DNA of 40,859 nucleotides from Ferrovibrio sp. (GCF_002796975.1 NZ_PEKV01000012.1:369748-410606), one strand, 5' to 3'; numbered from the stretch's first letter, positions 8,874 through 16,739 are shown. Made by a program: numbers and translations. Notes: generated by a model not told the origin, from the letters alone.

Positions 8874-9944
8874 TTACTCTTTCGACCAGTCGCGCGGGAA
8901 CTTCGCACCCGCGGCCCGCATCTGACCGACGAACTCGTTCAGGACGACGGTGCCGGGCAGGCCCTTGGCATCCAGATCCTTCGCCCAGGGCAGCGCCACA
9001 TTGGGCAGTACCGCAGCCCACTGCTTGCGTTCCTCGGCCGAGAGTTCGCGCGGCTTGGCGCCGCTATCGATCATCTTCTGCATCAGCGACGCAGATGTCG
9101 CGGTCAGCAGTTGGGCGAATTTGGTGTCGTATTCGGCGCCCACTTCCATGACGATCTTCTTGGCATCTGCCGGCAGCTTGTCGTAGACGCGCTTGCTCAT
9201 CACCAGAGCACCGGCGAACTGCGCACCGTAATTCACCTTGGTGATATGCGGCGCAACTTCAATGATCTTGGCCGGGAAGGCGCCGGTGATGAAGGTGAGT
9301 GCGCCTTCAGTCACGCCGGTCTGGATGTCGTTGTAGTAGGTCTGCAGCGTGCCGGCGACGGCAACAGCGCCGGTGCCCTTCACCCAGTTGGCCGAGGGAC
9401 CGGGCGCGTTGATTTTCTTGCCGTTAAGGTCTTCCAGCTTGTTGATCGGCCCCTTGGTGAAGAGGTGATAGGTGTCTAGGCCGGTGCCGCCGAGGAAAAT
9501 CATGTTGTTCTTGGTCCAGGCCTGGGCCATGGCCGGAACCTTGGCCTGCACGCCCTTGATCACCTTCGACATCATGGCGACGTCATCGGTCATGAAGGGG
9601 GCGACGTAGGACACGTTCTGCAGCGGGAATTTCGGCGCTTCAAAAATCGTCGAGACAAAGGCCAGTTCGGCAATACCGTCCTTGATCGCGCCGGATTCGC
9701 TGCCCAGCTTGACGGCGGTGCCGCCCCAGGCGCGGGTCCATTCGAACTTGGCCTTGCTGTTGGCTGCAGCTAGGCGCTTGTCGACTTCGGGGATGAAGAA
9801 TTCATCGGCCAGCTTCACCCATGGGAAGATCACCGGATGGCCGGCCACTGCCGTCATCTTCACGGTCTGCGCAGTTGCCGGCTGTGCCAGCGCAAGCAGT
9901 AGGCCGGCGCCGACGACGCCGGAGAGTGTCTTGATTGCGGTCAT
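8874..9944 (-). CDS. dctP: TRAP transporter substrate-binding protein (DctP-type)
   Basis: Periplasmic binding protein, 356 residues, of the DctP family (not TAXI). A Sec signal peptide covers about residues 1-25 (MTAIKTLSGVVGAGLLLALA, cleavage near ATA/QTV). The conserved arginine-bearing beta-strand region is replaced by KKINAPGPSANWVKGTGAVAV followed by TYYNDIQTGVTEGALTF, the typical second half of DctP proteins (usually ...W.a.P...y..L.qGvvDG). An excellent ribosome site (GGGAGGAAACC) precedes the ATG. It is 48 nt downstream of the GntR regulator with no terminator between, so it is likely part of the same transcript. The ligand is unknown but presumably the acid that the neighbouring hydrolases degrade. 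Confidence 0.92.
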   Translation of the reverse strand: MTAIKTLSGVVGAGLLLALAQPATAQTVKMTAVAGHPVIFPWVKLADEFFIPEVDKRLAAANSKAKFEWTRAWGGTAVKLGSESGAIKDGIAELAFVSTIFEAPKFPLQNVSYVAPFMTDDVAMMSKVIKGVQAKVPAMAQAWTKNNMIFLGGTGLDTYHLFTKGPINKLEDLNGKKINAPGPSANWVKGTGAVAVAGTLQTYYNDIQTGVTEGALTFITGAFPAKIIEVAPHITKVNYGAQFAGALVMSKRVYDKLPADAKKIVMEVGAEYDTKFAQLLTATSASLMQKMIDSGAKPRELSAEERKQWAAVLPNVALPWAKDLDAKGLPGTVVLNEFVGQMRAAGAKFPRDWSKE

Positions 9945-9992
9945 GGTTTCCTCCCGAGGATTTTTCCGCGTGTGTTTTTCTGTGTCAGGCAG

Positions 9993-10727
9993 TCACGGTG
10001 GTGCCGTCTGCCTGGCATTCGCTGCGGCGTCCTCGCCGTAGCAGAATTCGTAAGTGTGGCTGAGATGATGGTACAGGCTGGAGCAGGCGCCATCTGAGTC
10101 GCGTGCCAGCACCATGTCCATCAGCTGCTTGTGTTCGCGCATCAGCATGCCATGCCCGATCATGATGAAATTCTGCATCATGCCCTGGCGATAGCGCTCG
10201 GCCTGATCGTAGAGCCGGCTTTGTTCGTCCAGCAGGCGCGGCGAGCCGCAGGCTGCGATCAGCGCGACATGAAAGGCTTTGTGCAGTTCGCTGAACTCGG
10301 TGAAATTCTCCAGCGGTTGGCCTTCCATGCGGGCGACATAACGGTCGAGCCGGTGATAGGCAGCCAGGATGGCGCCCTCCCACGCATCGTCGCCGCGCGC
10401 GATGGCCAGTTTCAACGCGGCCGGCTCCACCACCTGGCGCGCCAGGGTGATATCGGCGAGATCCGCGGCGCTCATGGCGGCGACGCGGAAGCCGCGCTGG
10501 CTTTCCACCGAGACGAAGCCCTGACTGATCAGCCGGGCGAGACCCTCGCGAAGCGGACTGGCGCTCAGGCCATAGCGCGATTTCAGTTCGTCGATCTGCA
10601 GTTTGGTGCCGGGCGGGAAGCGGCCGGCGATGATGTCGGCGCGAATATTCCGGTATGCAGATTCCGTCAGGCTGCCGGCTTCGGCGGCCAGGTCGCGGAT
10701 ATCTACCTTGGTCCTCTCGTTTCCCAT
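9993..10727 (-). CDS. GntR-family transcriptional regulator with FCD ligand domain
   Basis: DNA-binding regulator of about 244 residues. The N-terminal winged helix ([19 protein letters not shown], then the recognition region [20 protein letters not shown]) is followed by an all-helical FCD (FadR C-terminal) domain with conserved metal-binding His and Asp positions ([13 protein letters not shown] and [15 protein letters not shown]). FCD regulators usually bind an organic acid that releases DNA. It is the first gene of the leftward transporter-catabolic unit and divergent from the cyclase gene, so it is the obvious local repressor and autoregulator. Start is uncertain: ATG 10727 has no clear ribosome site; an in-frame TTG at 10763 would add 12 residues. 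Confidence 0.88.
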   Translation of the reverse strand: MGNERTKVDIRDLAAEAGSLTESAYRNIRADIIAGRFPPGTKLQIDELKSRYGLSASPLREGLARLISQGFVSVESQRGFRVAAMSAADLADITLARQVVEPAALKLAIARGDDAWEGAILAAYHRLDRYVARMEGQPLENFTEFSELHKAFHVALIAACGSPRLLDEQSRLYDQAERYRQGMMQNFIMIGHGMLMREHKQLMDMVLARDSDGACSSLYHHLSHTYEFCYGEDAAANARQTAPP

Positions 10728-10757
10728 GGCGTCACTGTGGCGGCCGGACTCCGATAC

Positions 10758-10810
10758 TGTCAACGATAAAAAAGAAAAAAATCGACAAAATCTCTTGCAG
10801 TCGTTATTGT
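10758..10810 (+). promoter_or_regulatory. Divergent control region between gntR and the cyclase gene
   Basis: A rightward promoter candidate TCGACA (10782-10787), 17-nt spacer, TATTGT (10805-10810) would start transcription about 40 nt before the cyclase ATG. Its -35 is the right half of an imperfect inverted repeat, TGTC..CGAT (10758-10767) and ATCGACA (10781-10787), separated by an A-rich tract that is unusual for this GC-rich DNA. The geometry suits a GntR operator that controls both directions, but no classical FadR-type palindrome is visible. Confidence 0.35.
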
Positions 10811-10863
10811 ATCCTCCAACCGCCCACCAGAGCCGGCCCCGTCAGATTTCCTTGGGAGGAATT

Positions 10864-11640
10864 ATGCCCCGTCGCTTTGTCGACCTCTCCATCTATCTCG
10901 AAAACGACGTCCAGTCCGATCCGCCGGGCTTCGGCCCGAAGATCGACTACATCCGACACAAGGACAGCGCGTCTGACGTCGTGAAGTTCTTCCCTGGCCT
11001 GAAGGAGGAAGATCTGCCCGAAGCCGAGGGCTGGGCGGTGGAGAATGTGCAGCTCAACACGCATAACGGCACACATCTGGATGCGCCGTATCATTTCCAT
11101 TCGACGATGAATCATGGCGAGCGCGCCTGGACGATCGATGAGGTGCCGCTGGAATGGTGCTTCGGCGACGGCGTGAAGCTTGATTTCACCAAACTGCCCG
11201 ACGGCTATGTCGTCACCGACAAGGATGTTGAGAACGAGTTGAAGCGGATCGGCTATACGCTGAAGGAACACGACATCGTCGTGGTCAATACCGCGGCTGG
11301 AAAGGCCTATGGCAAGCCAAACTACGTCAGCACCGGCGCCGGCATGGGCTACAAGGCCACCATGTATCTGCTGGAGCGCGGCGTGCGTGTCACCGGCACC
11401 GATGCCTGGAGTTGGGATGCGCCGTTTGTGCATACCGCCGAGAAGTTCAAGGAAAGCCAGGATGCGTCGCTGATCTGGGAAGGCCACAAGGCCGGTCGCC
11501 ATATCGGCTACTGCCATCTGGAGAAGCTGCATAATCTGGAAGTGCTGCCGCCGTTCGGCTTCACCATTTCCTGCTTCCCGCACAAGATCCGCGGCGCTTC
11601 CGCCGGCTGGACCCGCGCCGTCGCCATCTTCGAGGAATAA
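10864..11640 (+). CDS. Cyclase-family metal-dependent hydrolase (kynurenine formamidase/isatin hydrolase-like)
   Basis: A 258-residue soluble enzyme of the cyclase superfamily, which includes kynurenine formamidase and isatin hydrolase and usually cleaves amide or lactam bonds with a bound divalent metal. The family metal motif H-x-G-T-H-x-D-x-P-x-H is intact ([14 protein letters not shown], near residues 74-87), preceded by the typical N-terminus [19 protein letters not shown] second conserved block is [21 protein letters not shown]-like GGGAGGAATT precedes the ATG. The stop is 5 nt before the FAH-family gene, so the two are co-translated. The substrate is unknown; a lactam, cyclic imide or lactone fits the lactonase-rich neighbourhood. 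Confidence 0.85.
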   Translation: MPRRFVDLSIYLENDVQSDPPGFGPKIDYIRHKDSASDVVKFFPGLKEEDLPEAEGWAVENVQLNTHNGTHLDAPYHFHSTMNHGERAWTIDEVPLEWCFGDGVKLDFTKLPDGYVVTDKDVENELKRIGYTLKEHDIVVVNTAAGKAYGKPNYVSTGAGMGYKATMYLLERGVRVTGTDAWSWDAPFVHTAEKFKESQDASLIWEGHKAGRHIGYCHLEKLHNLEVLPPFGFTISCFPHKIRGASAGWTRAVAIFEE

Positions 11641-11645
11641 GTCAT

Positions 11646-12581
11646 ATGAAATTCTGCACTTACAGTCATGCGGCGCATGGCGAGAAGCGTCCGGGTGTGC
11701 TCACGGCTGACGGCGCCACGATTGTCGATCTGGGCGGCAGCTTCGACAGCACGCTGGCCATCATCAAGGGCGGCGACGAAGCCAAAGTGAAGGCGAAGAG
11801 CCTGCAGGATCGCGCCGAGACGCGCATAGCGCTCGGTGAAGCAAAGTTGCATGCGCCGGTGCCGGTGCCGGAGCAGATTCGCGACAGCATGTTGTTCGAA
11901 AAGCATGTGCAGCAGGCGATGGAGCGCATGACGATCATGCGCAAGCCGGTGCTCGGCCCGTTGCTGGTCAAGATGGGCAAGGTCAAGGTGCCGCCGACCT
12001 GGTACCAGATCCCGATCTACTACAAGTCCAACCGCTTCTCGGTGAACGGCCCCGAAGGCGACGTGATCTGGCCGCGCTACAGCCAGGTGATGGATTTCGA
12101 ACTGGAATTCGGCTTCTTCCTCGGCAAGACCGGCAAGAACATCAAGCCGTCGGAAGCCCGCAATCACATCTTCGGCTTCACCATCTTCAACGATTTCTCG
12201 GCCCGTGATGCTCAGTCGATCGAGATGCAGAGCATGCTCGGTCCCTGCAAAGGCAAGGATTTCGACACCGGTAATTCGATGGGTCCGTTCCTCGTGACCT
12301 TGGACGAGATCGGCGATCCCTATGCGCTGCGCATGCAGGCGCGCGTCAACGGTGAAACCTGGTGCGACAGCAACTCGCGGACCATCCATCACAAGTTCGA
12401 GGACCTGCTGGCGCGCGTCTCGTCAGACGAGACCGTGCATCCGGGCGAGTTCTTCGGCTCGGGTACCGTCGGCGACGGCTGCGGCCTGGAACATGGCCGC
12501 TATCTCAAGGATGGCGATGTGGTCGAGCTGGAAGTCGAGAAGATCGGCATCCTGCGCAACCGCGTTATTCGCCAGAAGTAA
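11646..12581 (+). CDS. Fumarylacetoacetate hydrolase (FAH) family protein
   Basis: A 311-residue member of the FAH superfamily, which hydrolyses or decarboxylates beta-diketo and acylpyruvate compounds with Mg2+. The catalytic metal region is seen in MDFELEFGFFLGKTGKNI (two Glu ligands) and GFTIFNDFSARDAQ (Asp), with KGKDFDTGNSMGPFLVT downstream. The N-terminal domain MKFCTYSHAAHGEKRPGVLTADG is the usual FAH N-terminal beta fold. It is 5 nt after the cyclase gene. In true FAH the products are fumarate and acetoacetate; because the same island encodes acetoacetyl-CoA synthetase, a C-C hydrolysis that yields acetoacetate is plausible here. Its last 17 nt overlap the end of the convergent SMP-30 gene. 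Confidence 0.88.
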   Translation: MKFCTYSHAAHGEKRPGVLTADGATIVDLGGSFDSTLAIIKGGDEAKVKAKSLQDRAETRIALGEAKLHAPVPVPEQIRDSMLFEKHVQQAMERMTIMRKPVLGPLLVKMGKVKVPPTWYQIPIYYKSNRFSVNGPEGDVIWPRYSQVMDFELEFGFFLGKTGKNIKPSEARNHIFGFTIFNDFSARDAQSIEMQSMLGPCKGKDFDTGNSMGPFLVTLDEIGDPYALRMQARVNGETWCDSNSRTIHHKFEDLLARVSSDETVHPGEFFGSGTVGDGCGLEHGRYLKDGDVVELEVEKIGILRNRVIRQK

Positions 12582-13434
12582 ACGGTACCTCCGGCAACCC
12601 CGGGACATCGACAGGGATCGCGAAAATGCCGCCGGCCAGCGGTGTTTTCGCCAGATCCTCGGCTGTGTGGCGCTGACGTGCCGTGGTGATGTAGAGCGTT
12701 TTGAAATCCGGCCCGCCGAAGCAGGGCATCGTCGTGGCATTTGCCGATACCCGCACATCGCGGAGGCGTTTGCCCTCCGGCGAAAACTGCGCCACCGTGC
12801 CTGCGCCATAAAGCGCGATCCAGTAATTGCCGGCTGAATCCACCGTGGCGCCATCCGGTCGCTCGTCGCTTTCGCGCAGATCGAGGAAGAGGCGGCGGTT
12901 CGAGATCGCCGCCGTCTTCACGTCGTAATCGTAGGCGTAGACGCAGCCTGTTGGCGTGTCGGCGTGATACATCGTCGCGCCATCCGGGCTCCAGGCCAGT
13001 CCGTTCGAAATGGCGATGGCGCCGACAAGGCCCTGTCGCAACACGCGGTCGCCATCCAGACGATAAAGTGCGGTATCGGGTTGACGGTCGTCGGTCATGC
13101 CGCCGGTCCAGAAACGACCCTGGCGGTCGCAGCGGCCGTCGTTGAAGCGCGCATCCTCCAGCGGCGAGGCGGCCAACAGGGTTTCGTTTTCGGTGACCGG
13201 ATCGAACAGCCAGATGCCGTCGCGGCGGGCCAGCAGCAGTTCATGGCCCCGGGTTGGCGCGATGCTGCCCAGCGCGCTCGGCATCGGCCAGGTTTCCAGT
13301 TTCTGCGTGGCCGGATCAAGACGATGCAGGTTTGGCGTATGGATGTCGACGAACCAAAGTTTCTGATCGGTCGCTGACCAGACCGGCGATTCCGCCAGAT
13401 CGAATTTGCCGTCGAGAATACAGGTCGCATCCAT
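12565..13434 (-). CDS. SMP-30/gluconolactonase-family hydrolase (copy 2)
   Basis: A 289-residue beta-propeller lactonase closer to the classical SMP-30/regucalcin form than copy 1. Conserved metal-site segments are LAESPVWSATDQKLWFVDI (Glu), RFNDGRCDRQGRFWTGGM, ISNGLAWSPDG (Asn) and ERPDGATVDSAGNYWIALY (Asp). It is predicted to open a five- or six-membered lactone in the cytosol. The ATG at 13434 is used; a GTG at 13440 would give the common 4-nt overlap with the upstream flavoprotein stop and is equally possible. It is probably co-transcribed with that flavoprotein, a pairing that suggests oxidation of a hydroxyacid or sugar to a lactone that is then opened. It converges on, and overlaps by 17 bp, the FAH-family gene. 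Confidence 0.87.
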   Translation of the reverse strand: MDATCILDGKFDLAESPVWSATDQKLWFVDIHTPNLHRLDPATQKLETWPMPSALGSIAPTRGHELLLARRDGIWLFDPVTENETLLAASPLEDARFNDGRCDRQGRFWTGGMTDDRQPDTALYRLDGDRVLRQGLVGAIAISNGLAWSPDGATMYHADTPTGCVYAYDYDVKTAAISNRRLFLDLRESDERPDGATVDSAGNYWIALYGAGTVAQFSPEGKRLRDVRVSANATTMPCFGGPDFKTLYITTARQRHTAEDLAKTPLAGGIFAIPVDVPGLPEVPFTSGE

Positions 13435-13436
13435 GG

Positions 13437-14552
13437 TCACACCATTTCATCAGCCATATCGGCAACCATTTCGCCGATGCTGAGCGACGCGGTCAATCCC
13501 GGGCTTTCGATGCCGAACAGATTGATCAGGCCCGGTACGCCATTCTCGTCCGGCCCCTGGATCATGAAATCGTCGCCTGCTTTACTTGCGCCACGGCTCA
13601 GCTTCGGCCGGATGCCGCAATAGCCGGGCTGGATCGAGCCATCGGGCAGGGCAGGCCAGTATTGCCGCACGGCTTCGTAGAAGCTTTCGCCACGTTTCGG
13701 ATCGACGGTGTAGTCAATGGCATCGATCCATTCGACGTCTGGGCCGAAACGCATCTGCCCGCCCATGTCGATGGTGACATGCGTGCCAAGGCCGCCCGGC
13801 GTGGGGATCGGGTAGATCAGGCGCGAAAACGGTACTTTCACACCGGACAGTACGAAATAATTGCCCTTGGCATAGTAGCAGCCGGGAATGCTTTCCGGTC
13901 GTACGCCTTTGATCTTGGCGGCAATGCCCTGCGCAGCAAAACCAGCGGAGTTCACCACGATCTTCGCCTTCAGTTTCATCGGATCGGCGCCGCCGGTTTC
14001 GATGACGATGCCATCGTTCATCGCGTCGCCGCGGATCACCGGTGCGCCCAGCGCCAGCATCGCGCCGTGATCTTCCGCCTCGCCCTGATAGGCCAGCATC
14101 AGGCCGTGGCTGTCGATAATTCCGGTGGAGGGTGAAAACAGCGCGGCGACACAATGCAGTTGCGGCTCCATTGCCAGCGCCTGTTCGCGTGTCAGCCATT
14201 CCATGTCCATCACGCCGTTGGTCTCGGCTTTTGTCCTGATCGCTTCCAGATCGCTAATCTGGCCGTCGTCGGTGGCGACGATCAGTTTGCCGCAGCGCCT
14301 GTGGCTGACATGGCGTTCTTCGCAATAGGCATAAAGCGCCTGCTTGCCTTCGATGCAGAGTTTCGCCTTCAGGCTGCCGGCCGGATAGTAGATGCCGGCA
14401 TGGATCACTTCGGAATTGCGCGACGAGGTCTCGCTGCCGATGAGGTTGGCGGCCTCGGCAATCACCACCTCGCGACCGCGCCGGGCCAGAGCCCGGGCCA
14501 CCCCCAAGCCGACCACACCGGCCCCAATCACCAGACATTCGACGCTATCCAT
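13437..14552 (-). CDS. FAD-dependent oxidoreductase, L-2-hydroxyglutarate oxidase-like
   Basis: A 371-residue flavoprotein of the DAO (D-amino-acid oxidase/glycerol-3-phosphate dehydrogenase) fold. The FAD dinucleotide motif GAGVVGLGVARALARRG is at 10-26. The segment SSRNSEVIHAGIYYPAGSLKAKLC is characteristic of L-2-hydroxyglutarate dehydrogenase/oxidase (LhgO, L2HGDH), and the C-terminal GIRPKLS and LFGIESPGLTASLSIGEMVAD blocks also match. It would oxidise a 2-hydroxyacid to a 2-oxoacid and pass electrons to quinone or oxygen. The ATG at 14552 has AAGGAG 11 nt upstream. The pairing with a lactonase and the catabolic island suggests a substrate other than 2-hydroxyglutarate is possible, so no gene symbol is given. 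Confidence 0.85.
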   Translation of the reverse strand: MDSVECLVIGAGVVGLGVARALARRGREVVIAEAANLIGSETSSRNSEVIHAGIYYPAGSLKAKLCIEGKQALYAYCEERHVSHRRCGKLIVATDDGQISDLEAIRTKAETNGVMDMEWLTREQALAMEPQLHCVAALFSPSTGIIDSHGLMLAYQGEAEDHGAMLALGAPVIRGDAMNDGIVIETGGADPMKLKAKIVVNSAGFAAQGIAAKIKGVRPESIPGCYYAKGNYFVLSGVKVPFSRLIYPIPTPGGLGTHVTIDMGGQMRFGPDVEWIDAIDYTVDPKRGESFYEAVRQYWPALPDGSIQPGYCGIRPKLSRGASKAGDDFMIQGPDENGVPGLINLFGIESPGLTASLSIGEMVADMADEMV

Positions 14553-14659
14553 CGGCCTTTCAGCTCCTTGCTTCTTCCCGTTATCGGCAGCCGGCCGCGG
14601 CGGTGCAACCCCTTGAGCGGCCAGCCGATAACTGTGCCCCGAATACTTGGGGGCGGCGC

Positions 14660-14688
14660 TTGACTTCCAGCGGCCGGGGCCGTAAACA
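14660..14688 (+). promoter_or_regulatory. Sigma-70 promoter of tRNA-Leu
   Basis: TTGACT (14660-14665), a spacer of exactly 17 nt, and TAAACA (14683-14688) are followed by a GC-rich discriminator, as is usual for stable RNA promoters. The predicted start near 14695 would give a 5' leader of about 35 nt before the tRNA. Confidence 0.6.
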
Positions 14689-14729
14689 CTCGCCTCGGTT
14701 CGGGCAGCCCTCGGTTGTCTGCATCGCCT

Positions 14730-14816
14730 GCCCAGGTGGCGGAATTGGTAGACGCGCTAGCTTCAGGTGCTAGTGACCGAAAGGTCGTGTAAGTTCGAGT
14801 CTTATCCTGGGCACCA
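14730..14816 (+). tRNA. tRNA-Leu(CAG)
   Basis: An 87-nt class II tRNA with encoded CCA. The acceptor stem GCCCAGG pairs with CCTGGGC; the D-arm has AATTGGTAGACG; the anticodon stem CTAGC/GCTAG encloses the loop TTCAGGT, giving anticodon CAG, which reads the leucine codon CUG, a major codon in GC-rich genomes. The long variable arm (TGACCGAAAGGTCGT) and the T-loop TTCGAGT are typical of leucine tRNA. A hairpin starts 4 nt after the CCA end and the RNase D gene follows. Confidence 0.97.
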
Positions 14817-14820
14817 ATTC

Positions 14821-14861
14821 CTCGATTTGCTTCGCCGTTGAAAGGCGCCTTGCAAGTCGAG
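14821..14861 (+). terminator. Hairpin in the tRNA-Leu 3' trailer, upstream of rnd
   Basis: Bases 14821-14830 pair with 14852-14861 over ten positions, nine Watson-Crick and one G-U, and an inner helix (14833-14836 with 14844-14847) closes a 7-nt loop. There is no T-tract afterwards, so complete termination is doubtful. It may mark the processed 3' end of the tRNA precursor or attenuate read-through into rnd. Confidence 0.5.
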
Positions 14862-14886
14862 TGCAGCACCCGAGAGTGCACCGCAA

Positions 14887-15501
14887 ATGGCCATCACCGT
14901 ATATCAGAACGACCTGCCTGCCGGCCTCGACCTTGGCCCGGTTGTGGCGGTCGATACCGAGACCATGGGCCTGCGCACGCTGCGCGACCGCCTCTGCGTC
15001 GTTCAGTTGTCGTCGGGTGACGGCAATGCCCATCTGGTGCAGTTCCGCTCCGGTACCGGCTACAGCGCGCCGAATCTGAAGCGCCTGCTGGAAAACCCCC
15101 AGATCCTCAAGCTGTTTCACTTCGCCCGCTTCGACCTCGCGGCGCTGAAGCAGTATCTCGGCGCCGAAACCTCGCCGGTTTACTGCACCCGCACTGCCTC
15201 CAAGCTGGTGCGTACTTTCACGGACCGTCACGGTCTGAAGGATTTGTGCCGCGATCTGATCGGCGTCGAAATCTCCAAGCAGGAGCAGTCGTCGGACTGG
15301 GGTGCGCATGATCTGACCGAGGCGCAGCAGCGCTACGCCGCGTCGGATGTACTGAACCTGCATCAGCTGAAAACCGTGCTGGACAAGATGCTGGCCCGCG
15401 AAGGCCGCACGGCCTTGGCCGAGGCCTGCTTCGGCTTCCTGCCGGCACGTGCCGCGCTCGATCTCGCCGGCTGGCCGGAAGACGACATTTTCGCCCACTG
15501 A
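14887..15501 (+). CDS. rnd: Ribonuclease D (short form, 3'-5' exonuclease)
   Basis: A 204-residue DEDD-family 3'-5' exoribonuclease that trims 3' trailers of tRNA precursors and other small RNAs. Exo I is VVAVDTETMGLRTLRDRLCVVQL (catalytic Asp23 and Glu25), Exo II is LFHFARFDLAALKQYLG and Exo III is RYAASDVLNLHQL, of the DEDDy type with the Tyr. It has no HRDC domains, so it is about half the length of E. coli RNase D; this short form is common in alphaproteobacteria. The ribosome site is weak. It lies 70 nt downstream of tRNA-Leu with no promoter that I can see between, so it may be transcribed with the tRNA. Confidence 0.92.
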   Translation: MAITVYQNDLPAGLDLGPVVAVDTETMGLRTLRDRLCVVQLSSGDGNAHLVQFRSGTGYSAPNLKRLLENPQILKLFHFARFDLAALKQYLGAETSPVYCTRTASKLVRTFTDRHGLKDLCRDLIGVEISKQEQSSDWGAHDLTEAQQRYAASDVLNLHQLKTVLDKMLAREGRTALAEACFGFLPARAALDLAGWPEDDIFAH

Positions 15502-15574
15502 TCCCCTTTTTATTCCGGGGCTTACCCTCTGAACGGCCAAGTATCTGAATTTGGCTGCGAACCGGCCATCAGGT

Positions 15575-15619
15575 TTGCAATTTGAAGACCGATTCTCCAT
15601 ACTTGGCACGATTCTTGTT
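15575..15619 (+). promoter_or_regulatory. Candidate promoter(s) of the kpsF-lpt-rpoN operon
   Basis: A sigma-70 candidate is TTGCAA (15575-15580), 17-nt spacer, CATACT (15598-15603). Overlapping it is a sigma-54-like element, TTGGCACG (15603-15610), 4 nt, TTGTT (15615-15619). The latter has the GG of the -24 region at the right distance but GT instead of the invariant GC at -12, so it is weak. The operon encodes sigma-54 itself. Confidence 0.35.
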
Positions 15620-15644
15620 AGTGTTTTCCAGGCGGTGAAAGCCC

Positions 15645-16739
15645 ATGACATCCGCACCCGCCGCCGCGCGTGTTAAGCGCGCCGGAAAGAAACGTGCGAA
15701 AGCGCAGCCCAAGGCCGCCCAGGCAAAGGTGGTGCAGGTCGCCAGCCGGCGTCCGGCGGCAAGTCCTGATATCGAAGTCGGCCGCCGCGTCCTGATGATG
15801 GAAGCCAACGGGCTGGCTGCGCTCGCAGCCGGGCTGGACGGCGATTTCAGCAAGGCGCTCGACATTCTGATGAATGTCAGCCGCGCCGGCAGCCATTTCC
15901 GCGTCATCGTGTCAGGCATGGGCAAGAGCGGTCATGTGGCGCGCAAGATTGCGGCAACCATGGCCTCGACCGGCACGCCGGCCTTCTTCGTGCATCCGGC
16001 CGAGGCCAGCCATGGCGATCTCGGCATGGTTACCAACGGCGATGTGTTGCTTTGCCTGTCGAATTCCGGCGACGTGCCGGAGATGGCCGATCTGATCGCC
16101 CATGCCAAGCGCTTTGCCATTCCGCTGATCGGCATGACCAGCAAGGCAAAGTCGGCACTCGGCCAGGCCTCGGATGTGGTGCTGCTGCTGCCGCAGGTGG
16201 AAGAGGCATGCCCGATGGGATTGGCGCCCACCACCTCCACCACCCTGATGCTGGCACTGGGCGATGCGCTGGCGGTCGGCCTGATGGAACGCAAAGGCTT
16301 CACCCGCGACCACTACCGCGTATTCCACCCCGGCGGCCGTCTCGGCAAGCAGCTGATCAAGGTGAAGGATCTGATGCATACCGGCGCCCAGATGCCCCTG
16401 GTGGTGTCTGGCACGGGCATGCGCGAGGCTCTCGTCACCATGGCCGGCCGCAGCTTTGGCAGCATCGGCGTTGTCGGCAAGTCTGGTCGCGATAAGGACA
16501 GGCTGATCGGTATCATCACTGACGGCGATTTGCGCCGTCACATCGAAGGCGATCTGCTGTCGCAGAAAGTCGACGCGGTGATGACCAGGAAGCCGATTAC
16601 CATCACTGAGGACTTGCTCGCGGTGGAAGCGCTGCGCGAAATGAACAGTCGGCGCATCACGGCCTTCTTTGTGGTCAAGGCTGGCCGTCCTGCTGGCATC
16701 CTGCACATGCACGACTGCGTGCGTGCGGGAATTACCTGA
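15645..16739 (+). CDS. kpsF: Arabinose-5-phosphate isomerase (KpsF/GutQ family)
   Basis: Converts D-ribulose 5-phosphate to D-arabinose 5-phosphate, the first step towards Kdo for lipopolysaccharide core. The 364-residue protein starts with an Ala/Lys-rich, probably disordered extension of about 45 residues, then an SIS domain with VIVSGMGKSGHVARKIAATMAS, HPAEASHGDLGMV and LCLSNSGDVPEM, and a serine-rich PTTSTTLMLALGDALAV loop. Two CBS domains follow from about residue 235 to the end (VKDLMHTGAQMPLV and VDAVMTRKPITI). It opens the block kpsF-lptC-lptA-lptB-rpoN; lptC starts 11 nt after its stop. Confidence 0.93.
   Translation: MTSAPAAARVKRAGKKRAKAQPKAAQAKVVQVASRRPAASPDIEVGRRVLMMEANGLAALAAGLDGDFSKALDILMNVSRAGSHFRVIVSGMGKSGHVARKIAATMASTGTPAFFVHPAEASHGDLGMVTNGDVLLCLSNSGDVPEMADLIAHAKRFAIPLIGMTSKAKSALGQASDVVLLLPQVEEACPMGLAPTTSTTLMLALGDALAVGLMERKGFTRDHYRVFHPGGRLGKQLIKVKDLMHTGAQMPLVVSGTGMREALVTMAGRSFGSIGVVGKSGRDKDRLIGIITDGDLRRHIEGDLLSQKVDAVMTRKPITITEDLLAVEALREMNSRRITAFFVVKAGRPAGILHMHDCVRAGIT

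Noticed and set aside
13437..14552. Calling the flavoprotein lhgO
   Set aside because: Sequence resembles L-2-hydroxyglutarate oxidases, but the surrounding catabolic genes make another 2-hydroxyacid equally likely, so no symbol was assigned.
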